Part shown: piece by piece, positions 15,188 through 25,400 of the stretch | Layout: each line of letters starts with the position of its first letter | Numbering within the stretch: the stretch's first letter is position 1 | Origin: a virus | DNA: 31,626 bases | Strand: one strand, 5' to 3' | IMG/VR virus record: IMGVR_UViG_3300042154_000311 | Span: 1-31,626 of that record | Program-made: the position numbers and the translations under genes | The notes under the pieces: model-generated | Database searches by the model: none | Told to the model about the DNA's origin: nothing | Seen by the model: the letters and a program-made list of their open reading frames with translations, nothing else

Positions 15188-15457
15188 TTAAGTATTCGCG
15201 GTTTCAACAGTAGTTGGAGAAACTGGATCGCCAACCGTTGCAGGGTCAGCGAACGTGATTACTCCAATGTCACTTTTATGTATAACAGCACGTAGATGAT
15301 CTTCGAGACGTTGCGTCCAAGCTGCTTGATCAAACACACCATTTACATAAGGAACATTGATTGATCTTGAAAAAACATAGCCAAGATCATTTGTAAATGT
15401 TACTACTACGGAAACTGCATTGTTTGCAATTTCTGGATTGTTATATGTAATTGCCAT
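15188..15457 (-). CDS. Small putative structural protein (89 aa)
   Basis: A protein of 89 aa without a recognised domain. It has a beta-rich N-terminal half (AVSVVVTFTNDLGYVFSRSI) and a short helix (FDQAAWTQRLEDHLRAVIH). It ends in TVETANT, a tail similar to the end of its upstream neighbour. It sits in a run of small, closely spaced genes between the fibres and the neck genes, so a role in the baseplate, fibre or head decoration is likely but not shown. SD AGGA precedes the ATG. Confidence 0.7.
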   Translation of the reverse strand: MAITYNNPEIANNAVSVVVTFTNDLGYVFSRSINVPYVNGVFDQAAWTQRLEDHLRAVIHKSDIGVITFADPATVGDPVSPTTVETANT

Positions 15458-15470
15458 GGTTTAATTCCTA

Positions 15471-15839
15471 TTAGGTATTCGCAGTGTTTGCTGTGTTAGC
15501 AGCAGGTGCCCATGGAAAATCGTTACCACTGACTTCCACAACTGCATTTTTCTTGCTGTCGATTTGTTTTTGCATTTGCTGATCGATGTGTTCTTTGTAG
15601 CCACCAACAACTTGTTCTTTTATCCAACCGAGTACTGTTTCTTCGGTTAAATTATTCCAAGCAATAAAATTTTCTGAATCCACCTTTGAGATATCAAAAG
15701 GTGTTGCACCAGAAAACGTTCCCTCTAGACCATCTTCGTCTGTTCCAGTAACCTGCCAATATGTTTGAATGATTACATTTGAAAGAGTTGAATTTGACGT
15801 TTTTTTAATGTTTGTTAATTTCCATGTGTATGTAAGCAT
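15471..15839 (-). CDS. Conserved phage protein (122 aa), probably virion-associated
   Basis: A protein of 122 aa with a beta-rich start (YTWKLTNIKKTSNSTL), GTDEDGLEGTFSGATPF (33-49), a helical NNLTEETVLGWIKEQVVGGY segment (62-81), and a tail NDFPWAPAANTANTANT. The combination GTD-x-x-G-x-x-GTFSGATPF plus LTEE-x-VLGWI recurs in small proteins near tail genes of T4-like aquatic phages. The function is unknown; a structural role is inferred from context. It starts three bases after the 155-aa gene's stop with GGGAG as SD. Confidence 0.72.
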   Translation of the reverse strand: MLTYTWKLTNIKKTSNSTLSNVIIQTYWQVTGTDEDGLEGTFSGATPFDISKVDSENFIAWNNLTEETVLGWIKEQVVGGYKEHIDQQMQKQIDSKKNAVVEVSGNDFPWAPAANTANTANT

Positions 15840-15842
15840 TTT

Positions 15843-16310
15843 TTAAAAATCTCCCTCAGTAGTTAATTCTACAGTCCAACTTGAGCTGGTGCTGCCAGAT
15901 GTTGCAGATAAACTCCATCTTGTAAATCTTGTGGTAGAACCGCTTAAACTGAATTGAATAGATGAAGCACTAGCAGTTCCACCACTAGCGGCACCAAGAT
16001 CAACACTACCAAATGATCCAGAAGTTCTTGTCCATGTCCATGAGGCTGATTGTGTGCAAGTAATAATTGTTGAAACAAATGTAGCACCACTATCTTCAAC
16101 CAAACCACTGGCTGGTGTAAAAGTGCCACCAGCAGAAGTTAATCTTGTTCCATAAAAGTCAGCAAAAGTAATCGTCCCCGACGAAAATGTAAATGGTCCA
16201 GCAGAGCTTGTGTAATACTGAGTTCCGCGATATGAGTTCAAATCATATCCACGACCGAACTCATTATTTATATCTAGTAAACTGATGACTCCTGAAGTCG
16301 GAAGCGGCAT
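15843..16310 (-). CDS. Putative tail-fibre-associated virion protein (155 aa)
   Basis: A protein of 155 aa. The N-terminal 55 residues follow a pattern frequent in phage virion proteins: LPTSG-x-ISLLDINNEFGRG, an intervening segment, then SGTITFADFYGT. The rest is Ser/Thr/Gly-rich and beta-like, with SWTWTRTSGSFGS and SSSWTVELT strands, which suggests a small immunoglobulin-like or jelly-roll fold. It starts two bases after the 141-aa gene. It may decorate the fibre or baseplate; the exact role is unknown. Confidence 0.75.
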   Translation of the reverse strand: MPLPTSGVISLLDINNEFGRGYDLNSYRGTQYYTSSAGPFTFSSGTITFADFYGTRLTSAGGTFTPASGLVEDSGATFVSTIITCTQSASWTWTRTSGSFGSVDLGAASGGTASASSIQFSLSGSTTRFTRWSLSATSGSTSSSWTVELTTEGDF

Positions 16311-16312
16311 TT

Positions 16313-16738
16313 TTAATCCTCTATAGCGTTATCATAATAATCTGTTGTTCTCAAGTGATTATACGCTTGAGTGATGTGATTGTCAACTGAATTCACATCG
16401 ATAAAAAACTTGCAAATATGATCCATTCCAGCAGTTCCAATACTCGCATGGTATTTATTATCTGTTGGGTTCACGCCAATAAACCCAAGAGGTGCAGCGT
16501 TGTTGGCTCTTGCGGCAGCATCTTTCCAAACAGTAACAGCAATTTTACCGATATATCCTGCCTTCCAATAAACCTCTGGACCACGCGCTCCTGCTGTTAA
16601 ACCGTCTGGTCGCGATGAGTCTGGTGGTGGTGGGATATCTGCTATGCGTTTTTCAACATCCACAGAAGTAACAACGTGATATGCATTTGCCACAACCACA
16701 CCAGTTCCTGGAAGTTCATAATCTCTAATCAATGCCAT
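16313..16738 (-). CDS. Conserved phage protein of the fibre region (141 aa)
   Basis: A protein of 141 aa beginning ALIRDYELPGTGVVVANAYH, a start common to a family of small proteins encoded beside phage fibre genes. A Pro-rich linker (IPPPPDSSRPDG) and a beta-rich region (KIAVTVWKDAAARANN) follow; the end is HLRTTDYYDNAIED. No enzyme motif is seen. It shares a base with the preceding fibre gene's stop (TAATG), so it is translationally coupled to it, and a late box lies inside that gene's end. A role as a fibre or baseplate accessory is inferred. Confidence 0.75.
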   Translation of the reverse strand: MALIRDYELPGTGVVVANAYHVVTSVDVEKRIADIPPPPDSSRPDGLTAGARGPEVYWKAGYIGKIAVTVWKDAAARANNAAPLGFIGVNPTDNKYHASIGTAGMDHICKFFIDVNSVDNHITQAYNHLRTTDYYDNAIED

Positions 16739-19700
16739 TATTTGTTCTCCAATTTAGCCAACAGACTATTTATTGTTTCCTGCATGGCATTCATTTTTTT
16801 GTTTTGTTCTTTGATTGCTTCGATCAAGAGACCTGTAATGTTTCCGTATGAGACACCAAATTCATCAACATCTTCTGCATAGGTAACTACCTCTGGGAGA
16901 ACCTCGTTAATCTCTTGCGCAATTACACCGACTTGACGTTTTTTGGTTTCGTCATCAATCCTATTGTAATATACGCCGCGAAGATTGTCAACTTTATTCA
17001 ACGCATTATCAATTGTAACAACATTTTCTTTCTTGCGTGCATCGGAATATGCAACGATATTACCTGTTGAATAGATAGCACCTGTAGCATAAATTATGTA
17101 AGAACCTGATGTTGTGGACGAACCGAATCCCCATGAATTATTACCATAACTATAGTATGATGCCCATCTACCTGCAGATTCATAATACATGCCGCCATTT
17201 CCGCTACCATCTAACATTAAATGCGGCGTGCCACCACCATCAAAAAAATGTATTCCTCTCCAACCGTTTCTAGAACCTTGGATCTGCCATGAACCATAAG
17301 ATGAACCAGTATTTGGCGTGAAGTGAGCACCATTAGTATCAGAATAAAATCCTGTTGTATTAGTGTACATCCAATAATATTTGTAAAGGTAGTTTGAAGA
17401 ACCATTTACTTGGAACACTAGTGTACCAAGATCATAATCTGTAAAGAAACGCATACCTTGATAACTTGGATTTGCGCCAAATGACAACCCTGTATGGAAA
17501 CCTATACAGAGGTCTGGGTACGGATGCGTCCAAGCTCCAGCTTCTTGGTAAATGTTATAAGAAGGAGAACCGCGAGATGAACTTGCACCACTAGAAGTTG
17601 GAAAATCAATTACGTTCTGAAGAAAAATTGAATATAATCTAGATGTTGATGCTGGATCTGTGTAATATGCAGTGTTGCCGCTGTCGTAGAAAATTGGTGC
17701 GCGATAATCTGCTGATGCAGTAGCACTACCGCTTTGATTTACAGACCAAACATTACTACCACCACTATTTCTAAAAATAAGCAAATCTGCGCCTTGAATA
17801 TACCAGTGATTAGCATGATATTGAATCTTTCCTGAAAAATCTCCAGTCCAGGAACTAGAATCAGATCTCCAATCACCAACAGTTCTTAGTGATGTTGTGC
17901 TAGCTGGATCAAGATAGTAACCAGTGTTGTTGTAGTCGTAGAATATTGGCGCGCGCATGTCCGTGACAGCACGCATACTTGCGTCAAGGGAAGCATAAAA
18001 ATTTCCGTTGACGATACACATCAAGCCATGGCTTGATAGATTTCCAGCAGGACCACCAGCACTTGGGTATGACCACCATAATCCATAGGCGCCAGAAAGA
18101 CTTGTACCATCGGCATTACCTTTGTATGAATCGCCCATTGCATACACGCATTGGTACCGCGTTGATGCATATAGCCCTACAACACCATGACCGTAATTTT
18201 GGTTAAAATAGTGCCAGCCATTTTGTTGTGATGTAGCCCAATAAGAAGTGCCATTCCCATCAAAATAATACCCAGTGTTGTTACTATCATAAAATATTGG
18301 TGCCCTGAATGAGTTGGCTTCTTCACTATAGGTTGCATATTTTATAAATTCATTACCAGTCGAACCGCCTCCGTATATTCGTGTAATTCCACTGTTACTA
18401 TTATTATAACCGATATACATCCCATCACTGCCACCACTTCTAATAACACGCATATCTGCATATACGTCAGCACTTCTAGTATTAAAACCAGAGTTAATAG
18501 TCAAACTACCCAAAACTGAAGTGCTTGCTGCATCAATATAATATCCAGTGTTATTGCTATCATAAAATATTGGAGAGCGAATTGAACCACTATAAACATA
18601 TCCTCCGTCACTTGCACCTTGTGCCATTAGCGTTAGCGGATGATTAGAATATGTGCCAACTTTACCTACACCCTGACCAGTGTGAGAATACATTGTAGTA
18701 ATAATGCCGTCACTATTGCTAACAACATCTAACCTTGCATGAGCAGAACCAACTAGATTTAAACGAGCACTCCAACTACCATCATTTGTAGAACTTACGT
18801 TTCCAGCAAAAATATGTAATAATCGAGAACCACTATCTGGATCAACATAAAAACTGGTATTTGCGCTATCATAAAATATTGGTGCGCGAATATCTGTATT
18901 GTTTGTTGTTGATGCATCACTTCTTAAAAATTGACTTGAATTCAATCCATCCAACAAATCAGCATCAAGACCAGAACCTGAGCCGTCATTAACTGAGTCC
19001 CAAATTGTTCTCCAAGCACTCCAAGAGCTGTTATATCCTCTAACAAATGTCGCACCAGTTACGAAATCTGATACCAATTGACCAACAACGTTGCTTTCAT
19101 TACCGTATTGGATTAATGAATAATATCTGTTGCTGTCTGGAGAAGAAGTGACGCCATTATTTACTCGATACATGCCGTTTCTTCTACCATTATCATTTAT
19201 TTGGGTGTTGTTAGTAATTTCTGATCCTCTTTGAGAAACAGCAAAACCACCCTCATGATAACCATCTAACAAGTCAGCATCTAGCCCAGAACCAGATCCG
19301 TCGTTAGCAGATGTCCACATCAAATTGCCATTAGCATACAATGTGTTTACGTTAAAATAAAAATTGCCTCTATCAGTATAAATGTGCCCATAACTGCTGT
19401 TTGCAGGACCAAGTTGAATCCAACCATATGGAGTTGTATTTCTTAACCCCCAGTCACCCATTGCAACTGTGTATCCTGATGACAAAGTGTATGTTCCGCT
19501 TTGTTGCACAAATCCAGAGCTGTTAACACCATCAAGGGTGTCTGCGTCTAGCCCAGAACCAGAACCATCGTTAGCAGATGTCCAAATGTCATACCAAGAA
19601 TTCCATGTGGTATCAATACCTTTTCTAATTCTCAATTGTGGAGTGCCGCCACCGTTTGCCGCAGTAGAGCCAAATGCTAATTGATAAGATGCATCACCAG

Positions 19701-21798
19701 TAGATCCTGTTGTTCCATCCCATGGGTGATAACTTAATACACCAGCGTAATTTCCTCCAGTGCCTGTATAACTTGCACCTGCAAAATGAAATCTAAACGC
19801 TCGCGTTGCACTATTTGGATAATAAGGAGAATCACTAGGATTTCTATTGGTATCATTGTGAGTAAACCAATAATCTCCAGTATTTAAATTACTAGATAAA
19901 GTTCCGCTAAACGTACCAGTTGCACCTTGTGCACCTATTGCTCCCTGTGCTCCGACTGCACCTTGTGCACCCACTGATCCTTGAGCACCAGCAGCACCTT
20001 GCGCACCTACAGAACCTTGTGCTCCTGTTGCACCCTGTGCACCTTGCGCTCCCTGTGCTCCAACTGCACCCTGCGCACCAACAGCACCTTGTGCTCCGAC
20101 GGCACCCTGCGCTCCGACGGAACCTTGTGCACCAACAGCTCCTTGAGCACCAACTGCGCCTTGCACACCTTGAAATCCTTGAGCGCCTTGAGCACCTACT
20201 GCTCCCTGAGCACCAACAGTACCCTGTGCTCCGACGGCACCTTGAGCACCTACTGCTCCTTGTGCACCAACAGTTCCTTGCACACCTTGTGCACCTTGAG
20301 CGCCGACAGCACCCTGCGCACCAATTGTTCCTTGTGCTCCTACTGTTCCTTGTACACCCTGGAATCCTTGAGCACCTTGTATGCCTTGAGCACCTTGAAT
20401 ACCTTGAGATCCTTGAGCACCAACATCGCCCTGCTGACCTTGTGCGCCTTGTATGCCTTGTGCGCCCTGTGCTCCAATTTCGCCTTGTCGTCCTTGGAAT
20501 CCTTGTGAACCTTGCGCTCCGATTTCACCTTGTACACCTTGGAATCCTTGTGCACCCTGCACACCTTGGAAACCTTGCGCGCCCTGCACGCCTTGCGAAC
20601 CTTGTATGCCTTGCGAACCCTGGACTCCTTGCGCACCTTGTGCACCAGCATCACCTTTATCACCAGTTCGAACAAAAGTAATAATTACATTGCTTGAATT
20701 TGGCAACGATGTTACACCAGAAACATGTGCTGTTGGAACACTAAAATATCCACTATTATGAGTATGTGTTCCAGTTACATTGAAAAATGCAAACTGTAGA
20801 ATGTTTGCAGTGTTGGCTAACTTATATGTGCCTTTTATTGATGAAGTTGAATCATCAATTGTTTGAAGATAATTGAAAACATTCATTGCACTTACATCAG
20901 TGTCATTAATAAAAAGAGTTGTGACGCCTGTAAATGTGACACTGTCAAATTTAAGATTACCTGTTCCTGGGTTTGTGCTTGCTGTATCTGTTAGATAAAT
21001 GAAGTCAAAACTTGCACCACCGAACGAACCAGTTTCTCCTTGTACACCTTGATAACCTTGCGATCCTTGTGCTCCCTGGAATCCTTGAGCACCTTGTGCG
21101 CCTTGTTGACCTTGCGATCCTTGAATTCCTTGTGATCCCTGCGCGCCAATTATACCTTGATGACCCTGAGAGCCTTGAGCACCAGCATCACCCTGCACAC
21201 CCTGAGCACCGACATCTCCCTGTACACCTTGTGCGCCTTGAACACCTTGGAAACCTTGGTGTCCCTGCGAACCTTGAGCACCGATCTCACCTTGAACTCC
21301 CTGAGCACCTTGAGCACCGATCTCACCTTGCTGTCCCTGTGAACCCTGTACACCTTGATGACCCTGAGATCCTTGTACACCTTGGAATCCTTGTGCTCCC
21401 TGTGATCCAATCTCACCTTGAACTCCTTGTGAACCCTGTACACCTTGATGACCTTGTGACCCCTGAAAACCTTGAGCACCGATGAGTGTTGGATTTGAAG
21501 CATTGACAGAAAATGCAATATTTGCAAAAGAACCAGAAGAAGAAACCGCAACGTTAATCGTGCTAGTGTTATTAAAGTTTAAACTCGCATTAGCGATAGA
21601 CAGAGAATTATTTGCATAAACTGCTACGGTATTCGCAGCATTGTTTGCTTTATTATACGCATCAGTTGCGCTGCCTGTTGATGTATTTGCTTGTGTATAA
21701 GCATCATTCGCCTGATCGTACGCATTGTTGGCTTGCTCATGTGCAGCAACAATTCGAGTTTCTAAATTTTGGACTTGATAAATTCTTGGATTAGACAT
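16738..21798 (-). CDS. Giant collagen-like tail fibre protein with S74 chaperone (1686 aa)
   Basis: Layout: an N-terminal part with [14 protein letters not shown]-type repeats (about 1-104); collagen-like Gly-X-Gln run 1 (105-257); a knob module (258-376) with [17 protein letters not shown]; collagen run 2 (377-627); a beta-rich shaft with three [11 protein letters not shown]-x-LDG motifs and five [13 protein letters not shown]-x-DPAST motifs; and a C-terminal S74 intramolecular chaperone (about 1580-1686). The chaperone starts at YSDARKKEN, with the Ser and the Lys five residues later as the likely self-cleavage pair, and continues with [15 protein letters not shown] and [15 protein letters not shown]. 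It is probably a trimeric fibre contacting the host receptor. It follows the oxygenase gene after eight bases. Confidence 0.9.
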   Translation of the reverse strand: MSNPRIYQVQNLETRIVAAHEQANNAYDQANDAYTQANTSTGSATDAYNKANNAANTVAVYANNSLSIANASLNFNNTSTINVAVSSSGSFANIAFSVNASNPTLIGAQGFQGSQGHQGVQGSQGVQGEIGSQGAQGFQGVQGSQGHQGVQGSQGQQGEIGAQGAQGVQGEIGAQGSQGHQGFQGVQGAQGVQGDVGAQGVQGDAGAQGSQGHQGIIGAQGSQGIQGSQGQQGAQGAQGFQGAQGSQGYQGVQGETGSFGGASFDFIYLTDTASTNPGTGNLKFDSVTFTGVTTLFINDTDVSAMNVFNYLQTIDDSTSSIKGTYKLANTANILQFAFFNVTGTHTHNSGYFSVPTAHVSGVTSLPNSSNVIITFVRTGDKGDAGAQGAQGVQGSQGIQGSQGVQGAQGFQGVQGAQGFQGVQGEIGAQGSQGFQGRQGEIGAQGAQGIQGAQGQQGDVGAQGSQGIQGAQGIQGAQGFQGVQGTVGAQGTIGAQGAVGAQGAQGVQGTVGAQGAVGAQGAVGAQGTVGAQGAVGAQGAQGFQGVQGAVGAQGAVGAQGSVGAQGAVGAQGAVGAQGAVGAQGAQGAQGATGAQGSVGAQGAAGAQGSVGAQGAVGAQGAIGAQGATGTFSGTLSSNLNTGDYWFTHNDTNRNPSDSPYYPNSATRAFRFHFAGASYTGTGGNYAGVLSYHPWDGTTGSTGDASYQLAFGSTAANGGGTPQLRIRKGIDTTWNSWYDIWTSANDGSGSGLDADTLDGVNSSGFVQQSGTYTLSSGYTVAMGDWGLRNTTPYGWIQLGPANSSYGHIYTDRGNFYFNVNTLYANGNLMWTSANDGSGSGLDADLLDGYHEGGFAVSQRGSEITNNTQINDNGRRNGMYRVNNGVTSSPDSNRYYSLIQYGNESNVVGQLVSDFVTGATFVRGYNSSWSAWRTIWDSVNDGSGSGLDADLLDGLNSSQFLRSDASTTNNTDIRAPIFYDSANTSFYVDPDSGSRLLHIFAGNVSSTNDGSWSARLNLVGSAHARLDVVSNSDGIITTMYSHTGQGVGKVGTYSNHPLTLMAQGASDGGYVYSGSIRSPIFYDSNNTGYYIDAASTSVLGSLTINSGFNTRSADVYADMRVIRSGGSDGMYIGYNNSNSGITRIYGGGSTGNEFIKYATYSEEANSFRAPIFYDSNNTGYYFDGNGTSYWATSQQNGWHYFNQNYGHGVVGLYASTRYQCVYAMGDSYKGNADGTSLSGAYGLWWSYPSAGGPAGNLSSHGLMCIVNGNFYASLDASMRAVTDMRAPIFYDYNNTGYYLDPASTTSLRTVGDWRSDSSSWTGDFSGKIQYHANHWYIQGADLLIFRNSGGSNVWSVNQSGSATASADYRAPIFYDSGNTAYYTDPASTSRLYSIFLQNVIDFPTSSGASSSRGSPSYNIYQEAGAWTHPYPDLCIGFHTGLSFGANPSYQGMRFFTDYDLGTLVFQVNGSSNYLYKYYWMYTNTTGFYSDTNGAHFTPNTGSSYGSWQIQGSRNGWRGIHFFDGGGTPHLMLDGSGNGGMYYESAGRWASYYSYGNNSWGFGSSTTSGSYIIYATGAIYSTGNIVAYSDARKKENVVTIDNALNKVDNLRGVYYNRIDDETKKRQVGVIAQEINEVLPEVVTYAEDVDEFGVSYGNITGLLIEAIKEQNKKMNAMQETINSLLAKLENK
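16767..16774 (-). promoter_or_regulatory. Late promoter box (AATAAATA) inside the end of the 1686-aa fibre gene
   Basis: AATAAATA on the minus strand, 29 bases before the ATG of the 141-aa gene, lying in the last codons of the upstream fibre. The spacing equals that before gp19 and gp22 (27 bases). It could express the five small genes apart from the giant fibre. Confidence 0.55.
17641..18895 (-). repeat. Five [13 protein letters not shown]-type motifs in the fibre shaft
   Basis: Copies of (R)-A/S-PIFYD-x-x-NT-x-x-Y-x-D-P/G-x-S/T are encoded near 17641-17705, 17888-17960, 18250-18310, 18520-18582 and 18830-18892. They are spaced about 240 to 310 bases apart, each followed by a unique beta-rich block. 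Such motifs recur in phage fibres and seem to mark connectors between shaft segments. One degenerate copy lies near 22989-23023 in the 1451-aa fibre. Confidence 0.7.
18952..19588 (-). repeat. Three [15 protein letters not shown] motifs (1686-aa fibre)
   Basis: Copies near 18952-18990, 19257-19320 and 19530-19588 encode [16 protein letters not shown], each preceded by a W-x-S or W-D-S strand. The DNA is similar as well. The same motif occurs three times in the 1451-aa fibre. Confidence 0.7.
19916..20668 (-). repeat. Collagen-like run 2 of the 1686-aa fibre
   Basis: About 250 residues of Gly-X-Y with Gln in most Y positions. The 19920-20300 part is dominated by near-perfect hexapeptides of the GAVGAQG type, so the DNA has an 18-base period. 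The other runs in the window are more varied. Confidence 0.85.
20669..21025 (-). repeat. Knob module, copy in the 1686-aa fibre
   Basis: A non-collagen insert of about 120 aa between two collagen runs, from [15 protein letters not shown] to [13 protein letters not shown]. Its core [17 protein letters not shown] is nearly the same in all three giant fibres. Confidence 0.8.
21026..21484 (-). repeat. Collagen-like run 1 of the 1686-aa fibre
   Basis: About 153 residues of Gly-X-Gln triplets, X being mainly A, S, V, F, H or I, giving a 9-base DNA period. Proline is essentially absent. Confidence 0.85.
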
Positions 21799-21806
21799 GT
21801 TTTATC

Positions 21807-22439
21807 TCAGTTTATCAATCGTAGGTGTGATGGAGTTGGTAATCCAATATCTGTAAAAAAGTTTTCAGTGTAAATATCAAAGGCAATTCCAATTCTTAAA
21901 TTTCCTTGATATGGCAATGTTTCGTGTTCTACAATGCAACAGAAAAAATGCATATCTCCAGCTTCATTTTTAATTGGAGTTTTTTCTTTTAAATAATAAA
22001 TTGTTTCTGATTCTTGATCGCCATACAAAAACAAATTTCCGCAGATTGTCTTAAACACATTTTTCTTAAAGGAATCGTTCTCAATAACTGGGGTTGCATG
22101 ATGCATATGTTTTTTAATCTGTTCTCCGTTGCGAAAAACATTAGCCCACATTTTTACCAAAAATTTATCACCGCCTATAATATGACGAGCATTTTGAATA
22201 ATCTTTTCCTTTACAGGATTTAGATCATCATTTAGATAATCTAGTAAGTTGTAATACTGATGACGAGTTGTGATGCTGTTTTCTGGTGCTTCTTTATAAT
22301 TAGAAACTCCCAAATTTAAAATTATTTGTTCCAGGTCAACAATTTTATTTTTTAAAATGTTACATGTTGATAAATCAAGTTTATCTTTGCCCAACATATG
22401 AGCCTTAAAAGTTACAATTTTTTCATTATAATTATTCAT
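21807..22439 (-). CDS. Predicted 2OG-Fe(II) oxygenase family protein
   Basis: A protein of 210 aa. The C-terminal half follows the 2-oxoglutarate/Fe(II) dioxygenase pattern seen in many aquatic phages. MWANVFRNGEQIKKHMHHA supplies candidate metal ligands His111/His113/His114. CGNLFLYG (133-140) is the following strand, and GDMHFFCCIVEHETLP (161-176) holds the distal His172. Arg182 in LRIGIAFDIY would bind 2-oxoglutarate. Compared with the usual H-x-H-P/ISGVYY form the first motif is altered, so activity is uncertain. The gene overlaps the 1451-aa fibre stop by eight bases (AGGA SD) and precedes the 1686-aa fibre by eight bases. It is AT-rich: I count 33 G+C in 120 bases at 21961-22080. The substrate is unknown; modification of fibre residues is speculation. 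Confidence 0.68.
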   Translation of the reverse strand: MNNYNEKIVTFKAHMLGKDKLDLSTCNILKNKIVDLEQIILNLGVSNYKEAPENSITTRHQYYNLLDYLNDDLNPVKEKIIQNARHIIGGDKFLVKMWANVFRNGEQIKKHMHHATPVIENDSFKKNVFKTICGNLFLYGDQESETIYYLKEKTPIKNEAGDMHFFCCIVEHETLPYQGNLRIGIAFDIYTENFFTDIGLPTPSHLRLIN

Positions 22440-25400
22440 CGGTTATCCTTTTTATTAATCCCATTAATAATTGTTTTACTTCATCAATTTCTTTTTGTTG
22501 CTCTTTGATGGCTTCGATCAAAAGACCAACCATGTTGCCATAAGCAACATTTTTAATTCCTTTGTTATCTTCATCTACCACTTCTGGTAACACCTTCTCA
22601 ACCTCTTGTGCAATTACTCCAGTGTAGCGTTTCGTTTTGTCTTCAAAGTCGTTTCTTGTATATGTAACACCACGAATTTGCTTTATCTTATCTATAGCAT
22701 TTTTAATTTCGCAAATATTTTCTTTTAATTTAATATCAGAATAAGCAGTAATGTTTGATGCAGCAGTTATTGTACCGCCAAATAAAGCATTGTTGTTTGT
22801 TAAATTTAACTCCATTGGCCAATAACTGCCAACCTGAGTCCAAGTCTCGCTATCATTACCGCCACGAAGAACGTAAAATATATTACTGTTCACGTGAACC
22901 ATTGCACTATTATGGTCTGTGTCGCGGAAATAAACAGTCGGAGAACCGCCTCTTAGGACAAAATAATTTGCTTCCCAACGAGAGTTTGTATCATTATAAT
23001 TATAGAATATTGGCGTGCGAATGTCGCTGTAGTGATACAAATAATCAGAATTGATTACAGCCCAGTCTGAAGAAGAAGTGTTTCTAAAGTAATAACCACT
23101 AAAATCTCCATACCAACCACCACCTGTATTAAACATATAGGTGTTGCCGAATATGTCGTCTGGTCGATATCCTGCGTTTTGTGCTGAATTGAATATACCA
23201 CCAGCAGTGTTATCATTAAATTTTATAATGTTTCCATAAATGTTAATATCACCATTAATAAACATAGATCCGTCTTGGTATAACGACCCATCATGCATTC
23301 TGGTTTTGTTAGCATATGTTTCAACAGTCGATGTTGGTGTGTATGTGCCGTGACTTGTTACTATGTTTCCACCAGAAGGGTTTCCTTCTAATAACGAGAA
23401 TTCTCCAACAATATTAAGAATATTATATTGAGTCGCACCACGGAGCCAAACGATCAATTGACTTGTTTGAAATTCTTGATACCATTTTGCAATTCCATTG
23501 AAAGTTCCTTTCTGGTGATCCATTGCAACGTAATCACTACCGAATCCCCAGCCACTTGATGTAAGTTCGAATTTAGCATGCATATTACTAAATCCAATTC
23601 CTGAATAACCAGGATCATCATAACCACCACGTTCAATTATGAATGAACTGTATTGATAAGAAGTAGAACCGCCTGCAATACTAATTCTAACTGGGTAATA
23701 TGTTGAAGCATTACCGCCAACATTAAAGGTAGTTCTTGTTCCATCCATTAAATGCGCGCCATACATCGCATTAAATGTCACTGTGTTATTTGTGCCCAGA
23801 CCAAGTTGGCTAATAACATGCGCTGGAGTGGATTTACGGCAATAATTGTCTGAACCGCTATTGGTCCAAAACGCAGCAATAGATGGATTTTCGCTGTTGC
23901 TACTAGATTGATTAAAATGCACACCAAAGAAATATCGTCCAGTTATATCACCACCACTATCTCTTGCAACAATTGTGCTTGCTGTTGCTGCTGTGGTTTG
24001 ATTCAATCCATCCAATAAGTCAGCATCTAATCCAGATCCTGAGCCATCGTTACCAGCGTGCCATACAGTGCTGCCGCTAACCTGTAACCCTAAATCAAAA
24101 TGGAAAACGGACCCATTATATCTTAAATTGTTGCTGGTGTATCCTGCTCTATGAAAATTGAGAACAATATTTCCCGCATCACCATTTTCTAGGGAAAACG
24201 TATGATTTCCGTCTTCCCAGCTACCACTAATTGATCCGATATTTCTATAAACTTGAAATCCAGAATTTACTGAATTATATACATCGTTTCTAGCGAAAGA
24301 TCCAGAACTAATACCATCAACAGTATCAGCATCAAGACCAGAGCCAGATCCGTCGTTTCCTGCGTGCCAAGCAACGCTTCCAGCAATTTTAAACCCACCG
24401 CCTGAGACGTTGATATTTCCAGAATCACCATTAGGAGCAAAATCCATAATAGTGCTTGCAGTACGAATTCTTAAACCGTAATATCCAGCAAACTGCGGAA
24501 CTGCTGTTGCGCCAAATGTTAAATCTGTTGCGCCAAGACCGTACCAAGGAGCGCCATTAATTAAATCTGAAAGATTAGAAGAAGAAATGCCAATTTTTGG
24601 AGAATAAATGCCAGAATTTGCATTTAACACTCCAGACATCGTGCCGCCAGCTAATGGTAGATAAGAACTCAAACTTGATGCGGTAGCGAAATAAGAACTG
24701 TTTTGACCATCTAACAAATCAGCATCAAGACCAGAACCAGATCCGTCGTTGTTTGAATGCCAAAATAAATTCCAGCCTGTTGTTCCACTACCATTTGTTT
24801 TTCTGCCATAAAAATTTTGATCAAAAAAACTACCAGCAATTTGCATAGAATAGTAATTGCTATCATTGCTATGTGTGCAAGCAAGCATATGCTGCCAGCT
24901 ATTAGTTGTAGTTGGCCAACCTTCTCCTGTAGTAGCCGTATCATGTTCATAAAATCCGCTGTCACTTCTTGTAGTAATATCCGCTTTGTTTACAGCATCT
25001 GCTGAAAATGTGGCAGTAGTTGGTCCAGTTGCACCTTGCACACCCTGTGCTCCTTGAGTTCCTTGAACGCCAACAGCACCCTGCACACCTTGAGCACCTT
25101 GTGCACCCACTGCGCCTTGAGCGCCAACTGTTCCCTGTGCTCCGACTGCGCCTTGAGCACCTACTGCACCCTGCGCGCCAGTAGCACCCTGCGCTCCGAC
25201 AGCACCCTGCACACCCTGCGCACCTTGAGCACCAACAGCACCCTGCACACCTTGCGCCCCCTGTGCACCTACAGCACCCTGTGCTCCAACAGCACCTTGA
25301 TGTCCCTGTGCACCTTGTGCTCCTACTGCACCTTGAACACCCTGCGCACCTTGAGCACCAATTGATCCTTGTGCGCCAATAGCACCCTGTTGACCTTGAT

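Noticed and set aside
19920-20681. Long plus-strand open frame (253 aa) and similar ones at 21012-21485, 25848-26576, 28860-29225 and 29502-29921
   Set aside because: They are the antisense of the collagen runs: the period-9 DNA leaves several frames free of stops, and the products are low-complexity His/Leu/Pro strings without start signals.
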